A DNA stretch of 64,000 bases, taken from Akkermansiaceae bacterium (GTDB lineage: Bacteria; Verrucomicrobiota; Verrucomicrobiia; Verrucomicrobiales; DEV007). Below, piece after piece: positions 24,243 to 33,375 of this stretch. Within the stretch, counting starts at the first letter, position 1. Each line of letters begins with the position of its first letter. A program made the position numbers and the translations under genes. The stretch covers positions 1 through 64,000 of the forward strand of contig JACKQE010000001.1 of the NCBI GenBank assembly GCA_024233005.1. The letters run 5' to 3'. The notes under the pieces were generated by a model, which made no database searches, had not been told where the DNA came from, and was given only the letters and a program-made list of their open reading frames with translations.

Positions 24243-24716
24243 ATGGAAAACCAAACACCCAATTTTGATCTTGCAGCGGCCCACGGTTGGTTCTCTGCAG
24301 CACACTTCAACCGCGTCTGGTCCCTGCTCGATTTGCCCCAGAGGACACCTGAGGAAGGGGAGACCATGATTTCGCTGTGTCATTCCTCCCTGGCCCACTG
24401 GCGGGAGCGGCCGGACTGCGGCCCCCGGCAACTCGGCATCGGCTACTGGCAATTGTCGCGGGTCTACGCCGTTCTCGGTCAGGCGGCAAATGCCCGCCAT
24501 TATGCGAACCTCTGCCTCTCGTCAAGCGCCGGTGAGACCCCGTTCTACCTCGCCTATGCCCACGAGGCGATGAGCCGTGCCAGTTTTCTCGCCGGTCAAA
24601 CCGAGGCCGCCCGGCGCCATCTTGCAGAAGCCCACCGTCTCGCAGGCCTGATTGAGGAACCGGAAGACCGCAAGCTTTTGGAGCAGGATTTGGCCATCCT
24701 CGACGGATGGGAATGA
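24243..24716 (+). CDS. TPR-like helical protein of unknown function
   Basis: 157 residues, no signal peptide. The sequence consists of paired helices in a tetratricopeptide-like rhythm, for example LGIGYWQLSRVYAVLGQAANARHY and PFYLAYAHEAMSRASFLAGQTEAARRHL. A GETPFYLAYAHEA stretch is conserved in small bacterial hypothetical proteins I recall, but no function is known. It is preceded by a TTGACA promoter candidate and followed after 145 bases by the STN-domain gene on the same strand. Confidence 0.75.
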   Translation: MENQTPNFDLAAAHGWFSAAHFNRVWSLLDLPQRTPEEGETMISLCHSSLAHWRERPDCGPRQLGIGYWQLSRVYAVLGQAANARHYANLCLSSSAGETPFYLAYAHEAMSRASFLAGQTEAARRHLAEAHRLAGLIEEPEDRKLLEQDLAILDGWE

Positions 24717-24861
24717 AGAACCCTCTTGCCGCAACGGCTGCCACCGGTTTCACCGAGATGAAGGAATAAGCTTTTCTCCCTCACGCGATTACGCTAAGAT
24801 GAATTCGAAGTGACAGGCAACGCGCGCCTCCAAACCCTCAACCCCCGAAAGGAACACTGCG

Positions 24862-25536
24862 ATGAATCTGAACCGCCTCCTCCCTTGTTCGGCCGCCTTG
24901 GCGGTCATTGCCCTCGCCCTGCTGCCCCTCCCCGTCTCGGCTCAGCAAAAAGGAATGACGGTACAGCAGGTCTACGAGCAGGCGCAGAAGGATCTTGCGG
25001 AAGGCCGCATTCAACAGGCTCAGCAGGGGTTTGCTTTGGTGCTGAAACACAGTCCGAATTTCATCTACGCCCGCAAAGGGCTCGCGGACTGTGCCGCCGC
25101 CCTGAAGAATCCCGCGCCGAAGCAGGATCCTCTGTCTCAGCTCTCCACGCTGATCGTGCCCAGCATTGAATTCGACAACGCCACCCTTGGCACTGTGATT
25201 GAGTATGTCTCACAAAAGGCCGAGGAACTCAGTGGTGGCAAAATCACCCCCAATTTTGTGTTTCGGGGCACCGCCGAGGAGAAAGAAAAGTTGACGGTGT
25301 CCATGAAACTGCGGAACACCCCGCTCAGCGAAGTGCTCCGCTATGCCGGCCAAGTCACTGGAGCGCGCTTCGCCAATGAGCAGTATGCCATTGTCTGCCT
25401 GCCGCCTTCGGCCAGTGCCGGAACGCCTGAACCAGCCGTGCAGCAATCGGCGAACGGAACCACCCCAGCCACAAACCCGCTGCCGCCGCCGCCTTCGACA
25501 TCCAACAACCCCGGTCTCAGTTTCCGTTCCCTCTGA
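24862..25536 (+). CDS. Exported TPR plus STN-domain protein
   Basis: 224 residues. The signal peptide ends at LPVSAQQ. Residues of about 30-75 form one or two TPR-like hairpins (YEQAQKDLAEGRIQQAQQGF). Residues of about 90-185 match a secretin/TonB N-terminal (STN) short domain: SIEFDNATLGTVIEYVSQKAEEL, then TVSMKLRNTPLSEVLRYAGQVTG. The last 40 residues are Pro/Ser/Asn-rich. There is no secretin barrel. It could be an accessory of a secretin or type IV pilus system encoded elsewhere. GAAAGGA eight bases before the ATG gives a clear ribosome binding site. Confidence 0.78.
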   Translation: MNLNRLLPCSAALAVIALALLPLPVSAQQKGMTVQQVYEQAQKDLAEGRIQQAQQGFALVLKHSPNFIYARKGLADCAAALKNPAPKQDPLSQLSTLIVPSIEFDNATLGTVIEYVSQKAEELSGGKITPNFVFRGTAEEKEKLTVSMKLRNTPLSEVLRYAGQVTGARFANEQYAIVCLPPSASAGTPEPAVQQSANGTTPATNPLPPPPSTSNNPGLSFRSL

Positions 25537-25568
25537 ATTCCGCCGCTCCAGCGTCCGGCGCCACGCCG

Positions 25569-26216
25569 GTGGCCGTCATTACCGGGGGAACAGGAGGACT
25601 TGGCAGCGCCCTGGCTTCGGCTCTGTCTCTTGCCGGGTATGATGTCGAAGCGCCTGCGCGGAGCGAGTTGGATGTCACCTCCGTCCCAGAAACAACGGCC
25701 TACTTCACACGCTTCCCCCGAATCGACCTCCTGATCCTCAATGCCGGCACGACTGCGGATGCCCCATTCCTGCGGCTCACGGAGGCGGATTGGGACCGGG
25801 TGCTGGAGACGAATCTCGCCGGCGCCACCCGCTGCGCCCGGGCAGTCCTGCCGGGTATGATGACGCGGCAGACCGGCCACATCGTTGCCATCGGCTCCGC
25901 GTCCGCTTGGCGACCGCCGATCGGCCAAGCGGCCTATGCCGCCGCCAAAGCGGGCCTCGTGGCACTGACCCAATGTCTGGCTGCGGAAGGCGGCCCCTCA
26001 GGCGTGCGGGCGAACTGTGTCCTGCCGGGATTCCTCGACACCCCAATGACCCGCAAGCTCTCCCCCCAGGCCATCGACGCGGCACGGAAGGATCATGTGT
26101 TGGGCAGATTTAACACCCCGGAAGACACCGCCCGTTTCATCACCTTCCTCGACTCGATGGTCCATGTCTCCGGTCAGGTCTTCCAGCTCGACAGCCGACT
26201 GAGACGTCACTTTTGA
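25569..26216 (+). CDS. SDR family oxidoreductase
   Basis: 215 residues from a GTG at 25569. Short-chain dehydrogenase features are the nucleotide loop ITGGTGGLGSALASAL, LNAG (LLILNAGTTADAP), the catalytic Ser in GSASAWRP and YAAAKAG with the Tyr and Lys, and PGFLDTPM. It looks closest to 3-oxoacyl-ACP reductase-type SDRs but the substrate cannot be named. The frame is open upstream into the STN gene, with CTG at 25533 the next candidate start; the GTG is the best guess since the nucleotide loop begins four residues later. It ends 14 bases before the convergent TIGR04222 gene. Confidence 0.85.
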   Translation: MAVITGGTGGLGSALASALSLAGYDVEAPARSELDVTSVPETTAYFTRFPRIDLLILNAGTTADAPFLRLTEADWDRVLETNLAGATRCARAVLPGMMTRQTGHIVAIGSASAWRPPIGQAAYAAAKAGLVALTQCLAAEGGPSGVRANCVLPGFLDTPMTRKLSPQAIDAARKDHVLGRFNTPEDTARFITFLDSMVHVSGQVFQLDSRLRRHF

Positions 26217-26230
26217 GACACCAGAAACGC

Positions 26231-27130
26231 TCAGTCTCCACCGCCACAGCCGCCGCATCCCCCTCCACCACAACTGGATCCACCATCGGAACCACAACTG
26301 CCTGCGGTGCCCCCGATATCTCCGCTCCATGTCTTGGCGGGCACCGGAACCAACTGGTGGAAATCGGAAAAGCCCCAGGTCTCCATCATTCCGACGCCAT
26401 ACAATCCAACCAAAAGAGGCATGGCATCAGGAACCGGGCTCTCCGTTGCAGAAGCCTCCCCGGGCTGCCGGACCTGCTTGGTGTGTCTTGTCCGAAAGGC
26501 ACCCAGCACTGACTTGCCCAATTCCGTGATTCGGGTTTTCCGCCCTCCCACTTTGGTGGCGATGACCCCGGTGAGAAACAGGAACAATCCCAGAATGGAA
26601 ACCGGTTTTTCCCGGCTCAAGCCGAGTCCGAACTTGGCTAGGCCAAAAACCAGCAAGGCCACCAAAAGAGCGGTGAGCACCGGCATCTCCTTCCGCTTGC
26701 CTTTCGCCCAAATCAAGAGCCCCCGCTCCTCCAGATCCGCTTCCAGCATTTCCACCGCCGGGGAGAGATGCAGGGAGAAATCGCCGAGGGAGATCTCCGT
26801 TCCACCTCCCACTTGGATGGCTTGGTATTCAAAGGGATCGGCAGGCGGAGGATCTTCCACGGAGATGATGAATGTGCCCCCTTTCACTTCCAAGGATCCC
26901 CTGGCATGCAGGGCCGCCAGCACAGCCTGCACAGCGCCATCCCTCCCGCGCGCCAGAAAGGCAATGTGGTAGTAGGAGAGATCATCCGGGATCCCCACTC
27001 CGTCGTGACGGAATGACTTACCCGCGGCGATCCATCGCACGATGATCAGGATCACCAGAACCGCCAGGAGGCCGCCGTAAAGAGCCAGAAAAGCGGGTCC
27101 CTGCCAGTCGAGAGGATTGAACGTGGTCAT
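26231..27130 (-). CDS. TIGR04222 membrane protein with Cys/Gly-rich tail
   Basis: 299 residues. One membrane segment lies at about residues 14-34 and a hydrophobic pair at about 165-205 (LTALLVALLVFGLAKFGLGL, ILGLFLFLTGVIATKVG). The LSYYHIAFLARGRDGAVQAVLAALHARGSL region is the TIGR04222 signature. The last 30 residues contain SCGSDGGSSCGGGGCGGCGGGD, here cited in parts, a strikingly Cys- and Gly-rich terminus. The family has no established function. Its start overlaps the stop of the glycine-rich-domain-like gene by four bases, and these two families are often neighbours. Confidence 0.85.
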   Translation of the reverse strand: MTTFNPLDWQGPAFLALYGGLLAVLVILIIVRWIAAGKSFRHDGVGIPDDLSYYHIAFLARGRDGAVQAVLAALHARGSLEVKGGTFIISVEDPPPADPFEYQAIQVGGGTEISLGDFSLHLSPAVEMLEADLEERGLLIWAKGKRKEMPVLTALLVALLVFGLAKFGLGLSREKPVSILGLFLFLTGVIATKVGGRKTRITELGKSVLGAFRTRHTKQVRQPGEASATESPVPDAMPLLVGLYGVGMMETWGFSDFHQLVPVPAKTWSGDIGGTAGSCGSDGGSSCGGGGCGGCGGGD

Positions 27131-27648
27131 TCAGTGGAGAAATACGGTGGTCGGGGAAGCCAAGGACGCCGCAGGCACCAGTGGCGGGTGATGTCGATGT
27201 AACGGAAAACTCCCTCACCCTGCCGCTTCAGTTCCGGATCGGGCCAGATCCAGCCAAGTTTTGGATGCCCGAAAAAGCGCCGATAACTTTCCAAAGTGCG
27301 GGCATACCAATCACCGAATTTCTCTTCCTCAACACGCCCTCCTTTTGTCGGCTCGTGATGCAAGGTCATGCCGAGGACCTTGGGGCACCACTCTTCCCAG
27401 TAGCTGCGGGTATGCAGCAAATGCAGGTGCCAGACCTGGTCGATGGCGTGGGATGGAGATACCGGATGTCCCGCGACGACGGCCAGAAAGGCGAATTTGC
27501 GGTATTCCAAGACAGCGGCGCGCGCGGCCGTCAAGGGCCACTGTTGCTCATGAGAGAGCCGAACAGTGAAGGGGCAGGGAGACCCGGGAGCGTCCAAAGG
27601 AAACTCCAATATCCGCTCCCACAAGTCGGAGGATTCCGGCGGCACCAC
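27127..27648 (-). CDS. Glycine-rich domain protein-like (GRDP/DUF1399-related)
   Basis: 173 residues from GTG 27648. The HPVSPSHAIDQVWHLHLLHTR segment, followed by SYWEEWCPKVLG and HHEPTKGG, matches the family that includes plant glycine-rich domain proteins and their bacterial homologues. Conserved His residues in QVWHLHLLHT suggest a metal or haem site, which is inference. There is no signal peptide. It is translationally coupled to the TIGR04222 gene, and the pair follows the TIM-barrel gene by 46 bases. The start is uncertain: GTG codons at 27648 and 27645 and no ATG in frame nearby. Confidence 0.75.
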   Translation of the reverse strand: MVPPESSDLWERILEFPLDAPGSPCPFTVRLSHEQQWPLTAARAAVLEYRKFAFLAVVAGHPVSPSHAIDQVWHLHLLHTRSYWEEWCPKVLGMTLHHEPTKGGRVEEEKFGDWYARTLESYRRFFGHPKLGWIWPDPELKRQGEGVFRYIDITRHWCLRRPWLPRPPYFSTE

Positions 27649-27693
27649 GTTTCAGTGATGCCACCGGAAGGGGAAAAGATCAAACAAAAAGGA

Positions 27694-28701
27694 TTACCCG
27701 AGTTCCGCGAGGACTTTGTCGAGCAGCACCTTGGTCGCGGTGACACCCTCCGGTTCGGAAAGGCCCGAACCTTCATATTCGATACCAACCCAGCCATGAT
27801 AGCCGGCGTCTTTGACGAGCGACATGGCTTTATGGAAATCGGTGTGGACTTCCTCGCCCGCCTTATTGAAGTCATGGCTCTTGGCACTGACCCCCTTGGC
27901 AAAGGGCATGAGGTCGGAGATGCCTTTGTAGCGGTCGTAAAAGAAGCCCTTGTCATCCTCACCGAAAGCCGGATCGGTGCCGAAAGAGGCTTTTTCTTCC
28001 TCATATTTTGGTCCTTTGCGGGCCATGTAAAAGTTCCCAAAATCGGGCAGGGTGCCGCAATTGTCGAGACCGACGCCCTTCATGACTCCAGCCAACCAGG
28101 CTCCATTGGAAGACCAGCCCCCATGGTTTTCGACGATGACCCCCAATCCGAGACTCTTGACGTGCTCGGAAAGGCGGCGCAACCCGTCGATGCAAAATTT
28201 GGCTTGTTCTTCGGAGGAGAGCTTGGCATTAGACCGTGCATTGACCCGGATGCTGTGACAGTCTAAAAATTTGGCGGCGTCGGCCCAGGCATAGTGGCCC
28301 TCGACGGCGGCGGTGCGTTTGGCGTCGTCGGGATTTCCAAGGTCCCCGACGTTGTCGCACATGATGAGGACATTGGTCACGCCGAGATCGGCGGCACGCT
28401 TTTTCATCTCAGCGAGGTAAGCCTGATCTTTGGGTTGAAGGCCCAGCCTGTCGTCCTTCACTCCGAAGAACTGGTTCACATACTCGACCCCCAGGATGCC
28501 GTGTTCCTTGGCCCGTTTGGCAAAATCAAGGTGATCCATCTCCCCGCTTTTGAGGGCCTTGTGGAAGGACCATTCAGCGAGGGAAATGCGGAACCTTGGT
28601 TCGGCTGCCCGGAGGAAGGCAGAAGGGCGCGCCAACGCTGCCCCCGCAAGGGTGGCGGCGCCGGCTTTGATGAAATGACGGCGGGAGGAGGAAATGGCCA
28701 T
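27694..28701 (-). CDS. Tat-exported sugar isomerase/epimerase-like TIM-barrel protein
   Basis: 335 residues with a twin-arginine signal (SSRRHFIKAGAATLAG). The remainder is a xylose-isomerase-like AP2EC barrel of the hydroxypyruvate isomerase type: VEYVNQFFGVKD, VIVENHGGWSSNG, and the metal ligand-like segments HDFNKAGEEVHTDF and VGIEYEGSG. Export of such an enzyme is common in PVC and Bacteroidota sugar-processing operons. The exact reaction is unknown. It follows the DUF1501 gene (28889-30349) after 187 bases on the same strand. Confidence 0.86.
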   Translation of the reverse strand: MAISSSRRHFIKAGAATLAGAALARPSAFLRAAEPRFRISLAEWSFHKALKSGEMDHLDFAKRAKEHGILGVEYVNQFFGVKDDRLGLQPKDQAYLAEMKKRAADLGVTNVLIMCDNVGDLGNPDDAKRTAAVEGHYAWADAAKFLDCHSIRVNARSNAKLSSEEQAKFCIDGLRRLSEHVKSLGLGVIVENHGGWSSNGAWLAGVMKGVGLDNCGTLPDFGNFYMARKGPKYEEEKASFGTDPAFGEDDKGFFYDRYKGISDLMPFAKGVSAKSHDFNKAGEEVHTDFHKAMSLVKDAGYHGWVGIEYEGSGLSEPEGVTATKVLLDKVLAELG

Positions 28702-28849
28702 GAATGGAAGTGGGGTTGGAATTTCTCAGACTCGAAGGTGTGAATTTACCGGAACCGGGCTGCTTTGGCAATCCTGGTCTCTCCTTTCCGGAGCAACCGA
28801 AAGGGGCCACTTTTTCCGGCCAAATCTCCTCGTCGAAAATGATCGGGGC

Positions 28850-28872
28850 GGGGCAGACGGAAGGACTGCCCC
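28850..28872 (-). terminator. Hairpin after the second DUF1501 gene, possible weak terminator
   Basis: GGGGCAG (28850-28856) and CTGCCCC (28866-28872) form a 7-base-pair stem with a 9-base loop, 17 bases after the DUF1501 stop on the minus strand. The following minus-strand bases are GC-rich before an ATTTTC, so it lacks a proper U tract and may only pause or protect the transcript. Confidence 0.35.
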
Positions 28873-28888
28873 GGGCAAGCGCCCGGGA

Positions 28889-30349
28889 TCAACCAATGAG
28901 CTGTTTGATTGGTTCGGCGCCTTCGACACCCACCAACTTCTGATCCAGACCACTGTAAAAGAAGCTGAGATGGTTCGGATCCAAGCCCATGAGACTGAGC
29001 ACAGTGGCGTGCAGGTTTTTCACATGGAAGCGGTCCTCCACCGCGGTGCTGCCGAGTTCATCGGTTTGTCCGACGCTGACGCCCCCTTTGATCCCGCCTC
29101 CGGCCATCCACATGGTGAATCCATAGGCATTGTGATCCCGTCCCGTTCCCTTGGCATACTCGGCGGTCGGCTGACGACCGAACTCCCCTCCCCAGATGAC
29201 CAGCGTTTCGTCCAGCAACCCCCTGCGCTTGAGATCCTTGAGAAGCCCCGCGATCGGCTTGTCAGTATTCCCGGCGTGAAATTCATGGTTCTTCTGGAGG
29301 TCTCCATGGGCATCCCAGTTGTCGTCATTGTGGGCACCTCCGGAATATATCTGGATGAATCGGACCCCCCGTTCCACCAAGCGGCGGGCGAGGAGGCATT
29401 TCCGACCGAAATCGTCGGTTCTCCCTTCCCCGATGCCGTAAAGGCCGCGGGTATCAGCGCTTTCACGATCCAGGTCAATCGCCTCCGGGGCGGTCGCCTG
29501 CATTTTGTAAGCCAGCTCATAACTGGAAATCCTCGCCGCAAGGTTGGTATTGTCATACCGCGACTCCTGATGCCCGGCATTGAGGTGGTTCAGCGAATCG
29601 ATCAGAAGACGCTGCTCCCGGTCCGGCATGTTGTTCACATTTTTCAAATTCAGGATCGGATCACCCTGGGACCGGAAGACAGTGCCCTGGAAGCTGGCGG
29701 GCATGAAGCCGGAGGTCCAGTTTTTGGCCCCGGAAATGGGTCCGCCGGTTTTGTCGAGCATGACAACATAACCGGGCAGGTTTTCGTTGACGCTGCCGAG
29801 CCCGTAATTCACCCAGGAGCCAAGGCTGGGCTTGCCGCTGACCACCGATCCGCAGTTCATCATCAGCATGGCCGAACCATGGATCGGCGAGTCGGCGGTC
29901 ATGCTGTGGATGAAACCAATGTCATCGACGCAAGTTCCAAGATGAGGGAACAGATCGGAGACCCACTTCCCGGACTGTCCATACTGTTTGAATTTCCATT
30001 TGGGCTCCACGATACGGCCTTCGTTTTTCTTCCCCCCGCGACCGAAAGTGTTGACGTGGATCGTTTTGCCATCCATGCCGTACATGGTGGGCTTGTAGTC
30101 GAAGGTATCGATGTGGCTGGGCCCCCCATACATGAAGAGGAAGATCACGTTTTTCGCCCGGGCCGGCAGCATGGGTTCCTTGGGAGCCAGAGGATTGATC
30201 AATGGCGCACCCTGTGCGGCTTGGAGCCGAGAGAGCAGGCCATCACCAGCCATCAGTCCAGTCAGAGCGAGGGCCGGAAATCCCCCGGCGACGGTGTGCA
30301 GGAACTCGCGGCGGCGCAGCCGCCCGCAGAAGTGTGATTCAGGTTTCAT
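28889..30349 (-). CDS. DUF1501 protein, Tat-exported (second copy)
   Basis: 486 residues. The Tat signal reads RLRRREFLHTVAGGFPALAL. DUF1501 marks are VIFLFMYGGPSHIDTFDYKP, MNCGSVVSGKPSLGSW, NWDAHGDLQKNH and WGGEFGRQPTAEYAKGTGRDHN. It is longer than the other copy (429 residues) and only distantly similar by eye, so the two are not recent duplicates. It lies 29 bases after the PSD1 gene, the usual two-gene arrangement in which a secreted cytochrome-like protein and a DUF1501 protein are made together. Substrate and reaction are unknown. Confidence 0.92.
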   Translation of the reverse strand: MKPESHFCGRLRRREFLHTVAGGFPALALTGLMAGDGLLSRLQAAQGAPLINPLAPKEPMLPARAKNVIFLFMYGGPSHIDTFDYKPTMYGMDGKTIHVNTFGRGGKKNEGRIVEPKWKFKQYGQSGKWVSDLFPHLGTCVDDIGFIHSMTADSPIHGSAMLMMNCGSVVSGKPSLGSWVNYGLGSVNENLPGYVVMLDKTGGPISGAKNWTSGFMPASFQGTVFRSQGDPILNLKNVNNMPDREQRLLIDSLNHLNAGHQESRYDNTNLAARISSYELAYKMQATAPEAIDLDRESADTRGLYGIGEGRTDDFGRKCLLARRLVERGVRFIQIYSGGAHNDDNWDAHGDLQKNHEFHAGNTDKPIAGLLKDLKRRGLLDETLVIWGGEFGRQPTAEYAKGTGRDHNAYGFTMWMAGGGIKGGVSVGQTDELGSTAVEDRFHVKNLHATVLSLMGLDPNHLSFFYSGLDQKLVGVEGAEPIKQLIG

Positions 30350-30378
30350 GGCAGAATAGGTGGAAAGACCCGCAGGGA

Positions 30379-33375
30379 TCAGTCGAGGTAAATGAATTCG
30401 TTGAGATTGAGGGCTAAAAGAGCAAAGCGTTCCAGTGCGGCATGATCATCCAGTCCGGCTTCGGTGCGCAGTCGCTTCAGAAAACCCAAGCAATGATCAA
30501 TTTCGTCGGGCAGGGGAACCCGCTGGGTAACCAACCCCAGAGCATAGACCACCCGGGAACGCTCATCCGCCCCCCCCTCACGAAGCAACCGTTCGGCAAA
30601 GACACGGGCTTGGTCATTCACAAAAGCGGAATTGAGCATCGCCAAAGCCTGCGTCGGAACGGTGGAATTGAAACGCGCGGCACAGGGTGAGTCCGTGTCT
30701 GCTTGGTCATGGTCGGCGAGAAACGGATCCCGCAAACTGCGTTTGATGTGAATGTAGACGCTGCGGCGGACGGCGTCCTCCGCGGAGGACTGCCCCCATG
30801 CGGCCCCGGGGCGGGAGGAGGTGGCCAGCACTTCAGGAGGCAGAGGAGGGAAAACGGATTCCCCACCGCTTTTGAGATTCAACACCCCGGTCACCGCCAG
30901 TAAGGAGTCGCGCAGTTCCTCAGCGGTGAGGCGGCGCATGTTCTGCCTCCACAGCAAACGGTTCTCGGGATCGATTTTTAGGCCTTCGGCCTCCGGCAAA
31001 CTGCTCTGACAATAGGTCCGGCTCGTCATGATGAGCCGCTGCATGTTCTTCAAGCTCCACCCTTGGCGGACCAGCTCGCCCGCGAGCCAGCTGAGCAGCT
31101 CCGGATGGGTTGGACGTTCCCCGAGTTTCCCGAAATCATTCGGTGTCGCCACGATGCCACGCCCGAACTGATGCTGCCAGAGACGGTTCATGATGACCTT
31201 CCCGGTGAGGGGATTGGCCGGACTGGCGATCCATTCGGCGAGGAGCCGACGCCGGCCCGAGGTTTGGGCATTCCCGTAATTGTCGGGAATCCTGGCCACA
31301 ACGGAAGCTGAATCCGCACAGAGCACCGCCGGGTAGGCCGGCTCCACCGCATCCCCCAGAGCATGGGCGCTGCCGCGGAGATGGATGTTGAGCGGCGCCG
31401 GTTGGCGTCCGTTTTCCGTGACCGCATTGATCGCCACTCCGGGCTTTTCCGACCGGACTGCTTCCAACTGCTTCCCGAGTTCACTCCATGCTTTCAGTTC
31501 ATCCCTCCCAAACTCTTTCATCACCGCTTCCTGGAGGCGGCGGTTCTTTCCTTTGACCAATTCCTGGAGCGACCTGACTTCGGGCCGACCGGTGCGCAAA
31601 GCGGCATCGACGTATTGTCCGCCCCCGCTCTGATGGCAATGGATGGCGAGGATATTGCGCCCTGTCTGGAGAGCCCGCACCGCTTCCTCCCCCAGCACGA
31701 CCAGCTCGTAGTCTTTGAGGAACCCTTTGGCCTCAAACACCAACAATCCATTGAGATACACTTCCACGTCCTCGTCGTGGTGAATATCCAGCGAGAGAGA
31801 TTGAGGGAGCGCAGTCAATCCAAAGCTGGTGCGCATCCAAATGTCACCGGTGCGCCATTCCGTGCCAATCTGGGAGCCGGGCGTCCCTTTGGCCCCGAAC
31901 CCGCCGCGGCCTTTCAGCCAGCTTTTATCACGGAATCCGACGTCCTTCCAGTCAGGCGTCGGAGCGGCAATGGTGTATTCCCACTCCGCCCCGCCGGACC
32001 GGGCATCCTCCACGAAAGTCCGGACTTCCCCTTGCGCGCCACTGGAAGGGGAAAGGAACCCCTGACTCTGCAGAAAGCTCCGGAGCTTGGTCTCGCCCGC
32101 CTCGATCTCCTTTTTCAGAGCCAATTCGCGGGCGGCCCGGTCTTTCTCAAATCTCGCGGACGCCTCCGGCGACGCATAATGCACCAGAGTGCCACCACCG
32201 TTATAGGGGGAAATTCCGTGAAAGAACGCCATGAAGCTGTAAAAATCCTTTTGGGTGACCGGATCGGCCTTGTGGTCGTGGCACCGGGCACATCCGAGAG
32301 TCGTCGCGAGGAAAGCTTCCGAAGTCACCAGCACGTCATCGGCAAGTACGTCGTAGAGATGCTGCATGCGATCCGCAGGCTCGTCGTCCCATTGCATGAG
32401 GCGGTGGTATCCCGTGGCGACGAGACTCTCCTCGGTTGGCGATTCGATTTCGTCCCCCGCCAACTGTTCGATGATGAACTGGTCATAGGGTTTGTCCTGA
32501 TTAAAGGCATTGATCACATAATCGCGGTATCGCCAAATATGGGGCTTTTTGCCGTCGCGCTCGAATCCGTTAGTTTCGGCGTAGCGCACCACGTCGAGCC
32601 AATGCCGGGCCCAGGTTTCGCCGTATTGGGGACGGGCCAACAGTCCATCAATCACACTGCGCCACGCCTCGTGGTCAGGCCGGGGATCCTCCACGAATCG
32701 TTTCACCTCAGCCTCAGTCGGCGGCAGGCCGGTCAGATCATAGGTCCCCCGCCGAATCAGCACCTCTCGGGGAGCCGGTCCACTGGGGTGCAGCCCGGCC
32801 TCTTCCAATTGTTTGTGGATAAAGGCATCGATGGGGTTTTTGGCCCATTCAGGGTCACTGACCGCAGGGGGAGCCACAGCGGCAGTGACCGGCTGATAGG
32901 CCCAGTAGTTTCGATCATCGGAGGAAAGCCCCTTGGCTTTCTTGCCTTCTCCGGGAGGGCCCGCTATTTCCAGGCCGATATCATACGGCGCCCCCATGTC
33001 CACCCAGCGCTTGAGGAGAGCGATGTCCGAGTCGGGCAGCTTGCCTTTGGGAGGCATCTGATGGTCAGGATCGGAATAGCTGATCATCGCGAGCAGCGCA
33101 CTTTCCGCAGGGTGATCCGCGTCAAAGGCGGCTCCGAGATCCCCTCCCCGCAACAGCCCTTCCCGGCTGGTAAGGCGGAAGTTGCCTTTCAGCTTCTCAC
33201 CGCCGCCGTGACATTTGAAGCAGGCCCTTTCCAGCAGCGGATGAATCTGCTCCCGAAAAAAAACAGGGCCTTCTTGCGCCGGGAGATCCCCGCTTCCGAA
33301 TACCCAGGATGCAAGAACCACCGCTCCAAAGCGAATGAAGAGACGCTGGCATTTGACGGGAGGAACGACTTTCAT
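30379..33375 (-). CDS. PSD1 and planctomycete cytochrome C domain protein
   Basis: 998 residues from ATG 33375 (MKVVPPVKC), with a signal peptide ending near DLPAQE. Domains: PSCyt1 cytochrome (haem motif Cys52-Cys55-His56 in ACFKCHGG), DUF1549 at about residues 160-370 with a second CxxCH at Cys362-Cys365-His366, a middle region of about 400-640 that reads like a beta-sandwich with a possible lectin or galactose-binding-like module (IWMRTSFGL, IHHDEDVEVYLNGLLVFE), then DUF1553 at about 690-980. Likely a periplasmic dihaem protein. An 11-residue extension to 33408 is possible but has no signal sense. DUF1501 follows directly. Confidence 0.92.
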   Translation of the reverse strand: MKVVPPVKCQRLFIRFGAVVLASWVFGSGDLPAQEGPVFFREQIHPLLERACFKCHGGGEKLKGNFRLTSREGLLRGGDLGAAFDADHPAESALLAMISYSDPDHQMPPKGKLPDSDIALLKRWVDMGAPYDIGLEIAGPPGEGKKAKGLSSDDRNYWAYQPVTAAVAPPAVSDPEWAKNPIDAFIHKQLEEAGLHPSGPAPREVLIRRGTYDLTGLPPTEAEVKRFVEDPRPDHEAWRSVIDGLLARPQYGETWARHWLDVVRYAETNGFERDGKKPHIWRYRDYVINAFNQDKPYDQFIIEQLAGDEIESPTEESLVATGYHRLMQWDDEPADRMQHLYDVLADDVLVTSEAFLATTLGCARCHDHKADPVTQKDFYSFMAFFHGISPYNGGGTLVHYASPEASARFEKDRAARELALKKEIEAGETKLRSFLQSQGFLSPSSGAQGEVRTFVEDARSGGAEWEYTIAAPTPDWKDVGFRDKSWLKGRGGFGAKGTPGSQIGTEWRTGDIWMRTSFGLTALPQSLSLDIHHDEDVEVYLNGLLVFEAKGFLKDYELVVLGEEAVRALQTGRNILAIHCHQSGGGQYVDAALRTGRPEVRSLQELVKGKNRRLQEAVMKEFGRDELKAWSELGKQLEAVRSEKPGVAINAVTENGRQPAPLNIHLRGSAHALGDAVEPAYPAVLCADSASVVARIPDNYGNAQTSGRRRLLAEWIASPANPLTGKVIMNRLWQHQFGRGIVATPNDFGKLGERPTHPELLSWLAGELVRQGWSLKNMQRLIMTSRTYCQSSLPEAEGLKIDPENRLLWRQNMRRLTAEELRDSLLAVTGVLNLKSGGESVFPPLPPEVLATSSRPGAAWGQSSAEDAVRRSVYIHIKRSLRDPFLADHDQADTDSPCAARFNSTVPTQALAMLNSAFVNDQARVFAERLLREGGADERSRVVYALGLVTQRVPLPDEIDHCLGFLKRLRTEAGLDDHAALERFALLALNLNEFIYLD

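Noticed and set aside
28694..30337. 547-residue plus-strand open frame opposite the second DUF1501 gene
   Set aside because: Composition-driven shadow of a clear Tat-exported DUF1501 protein.
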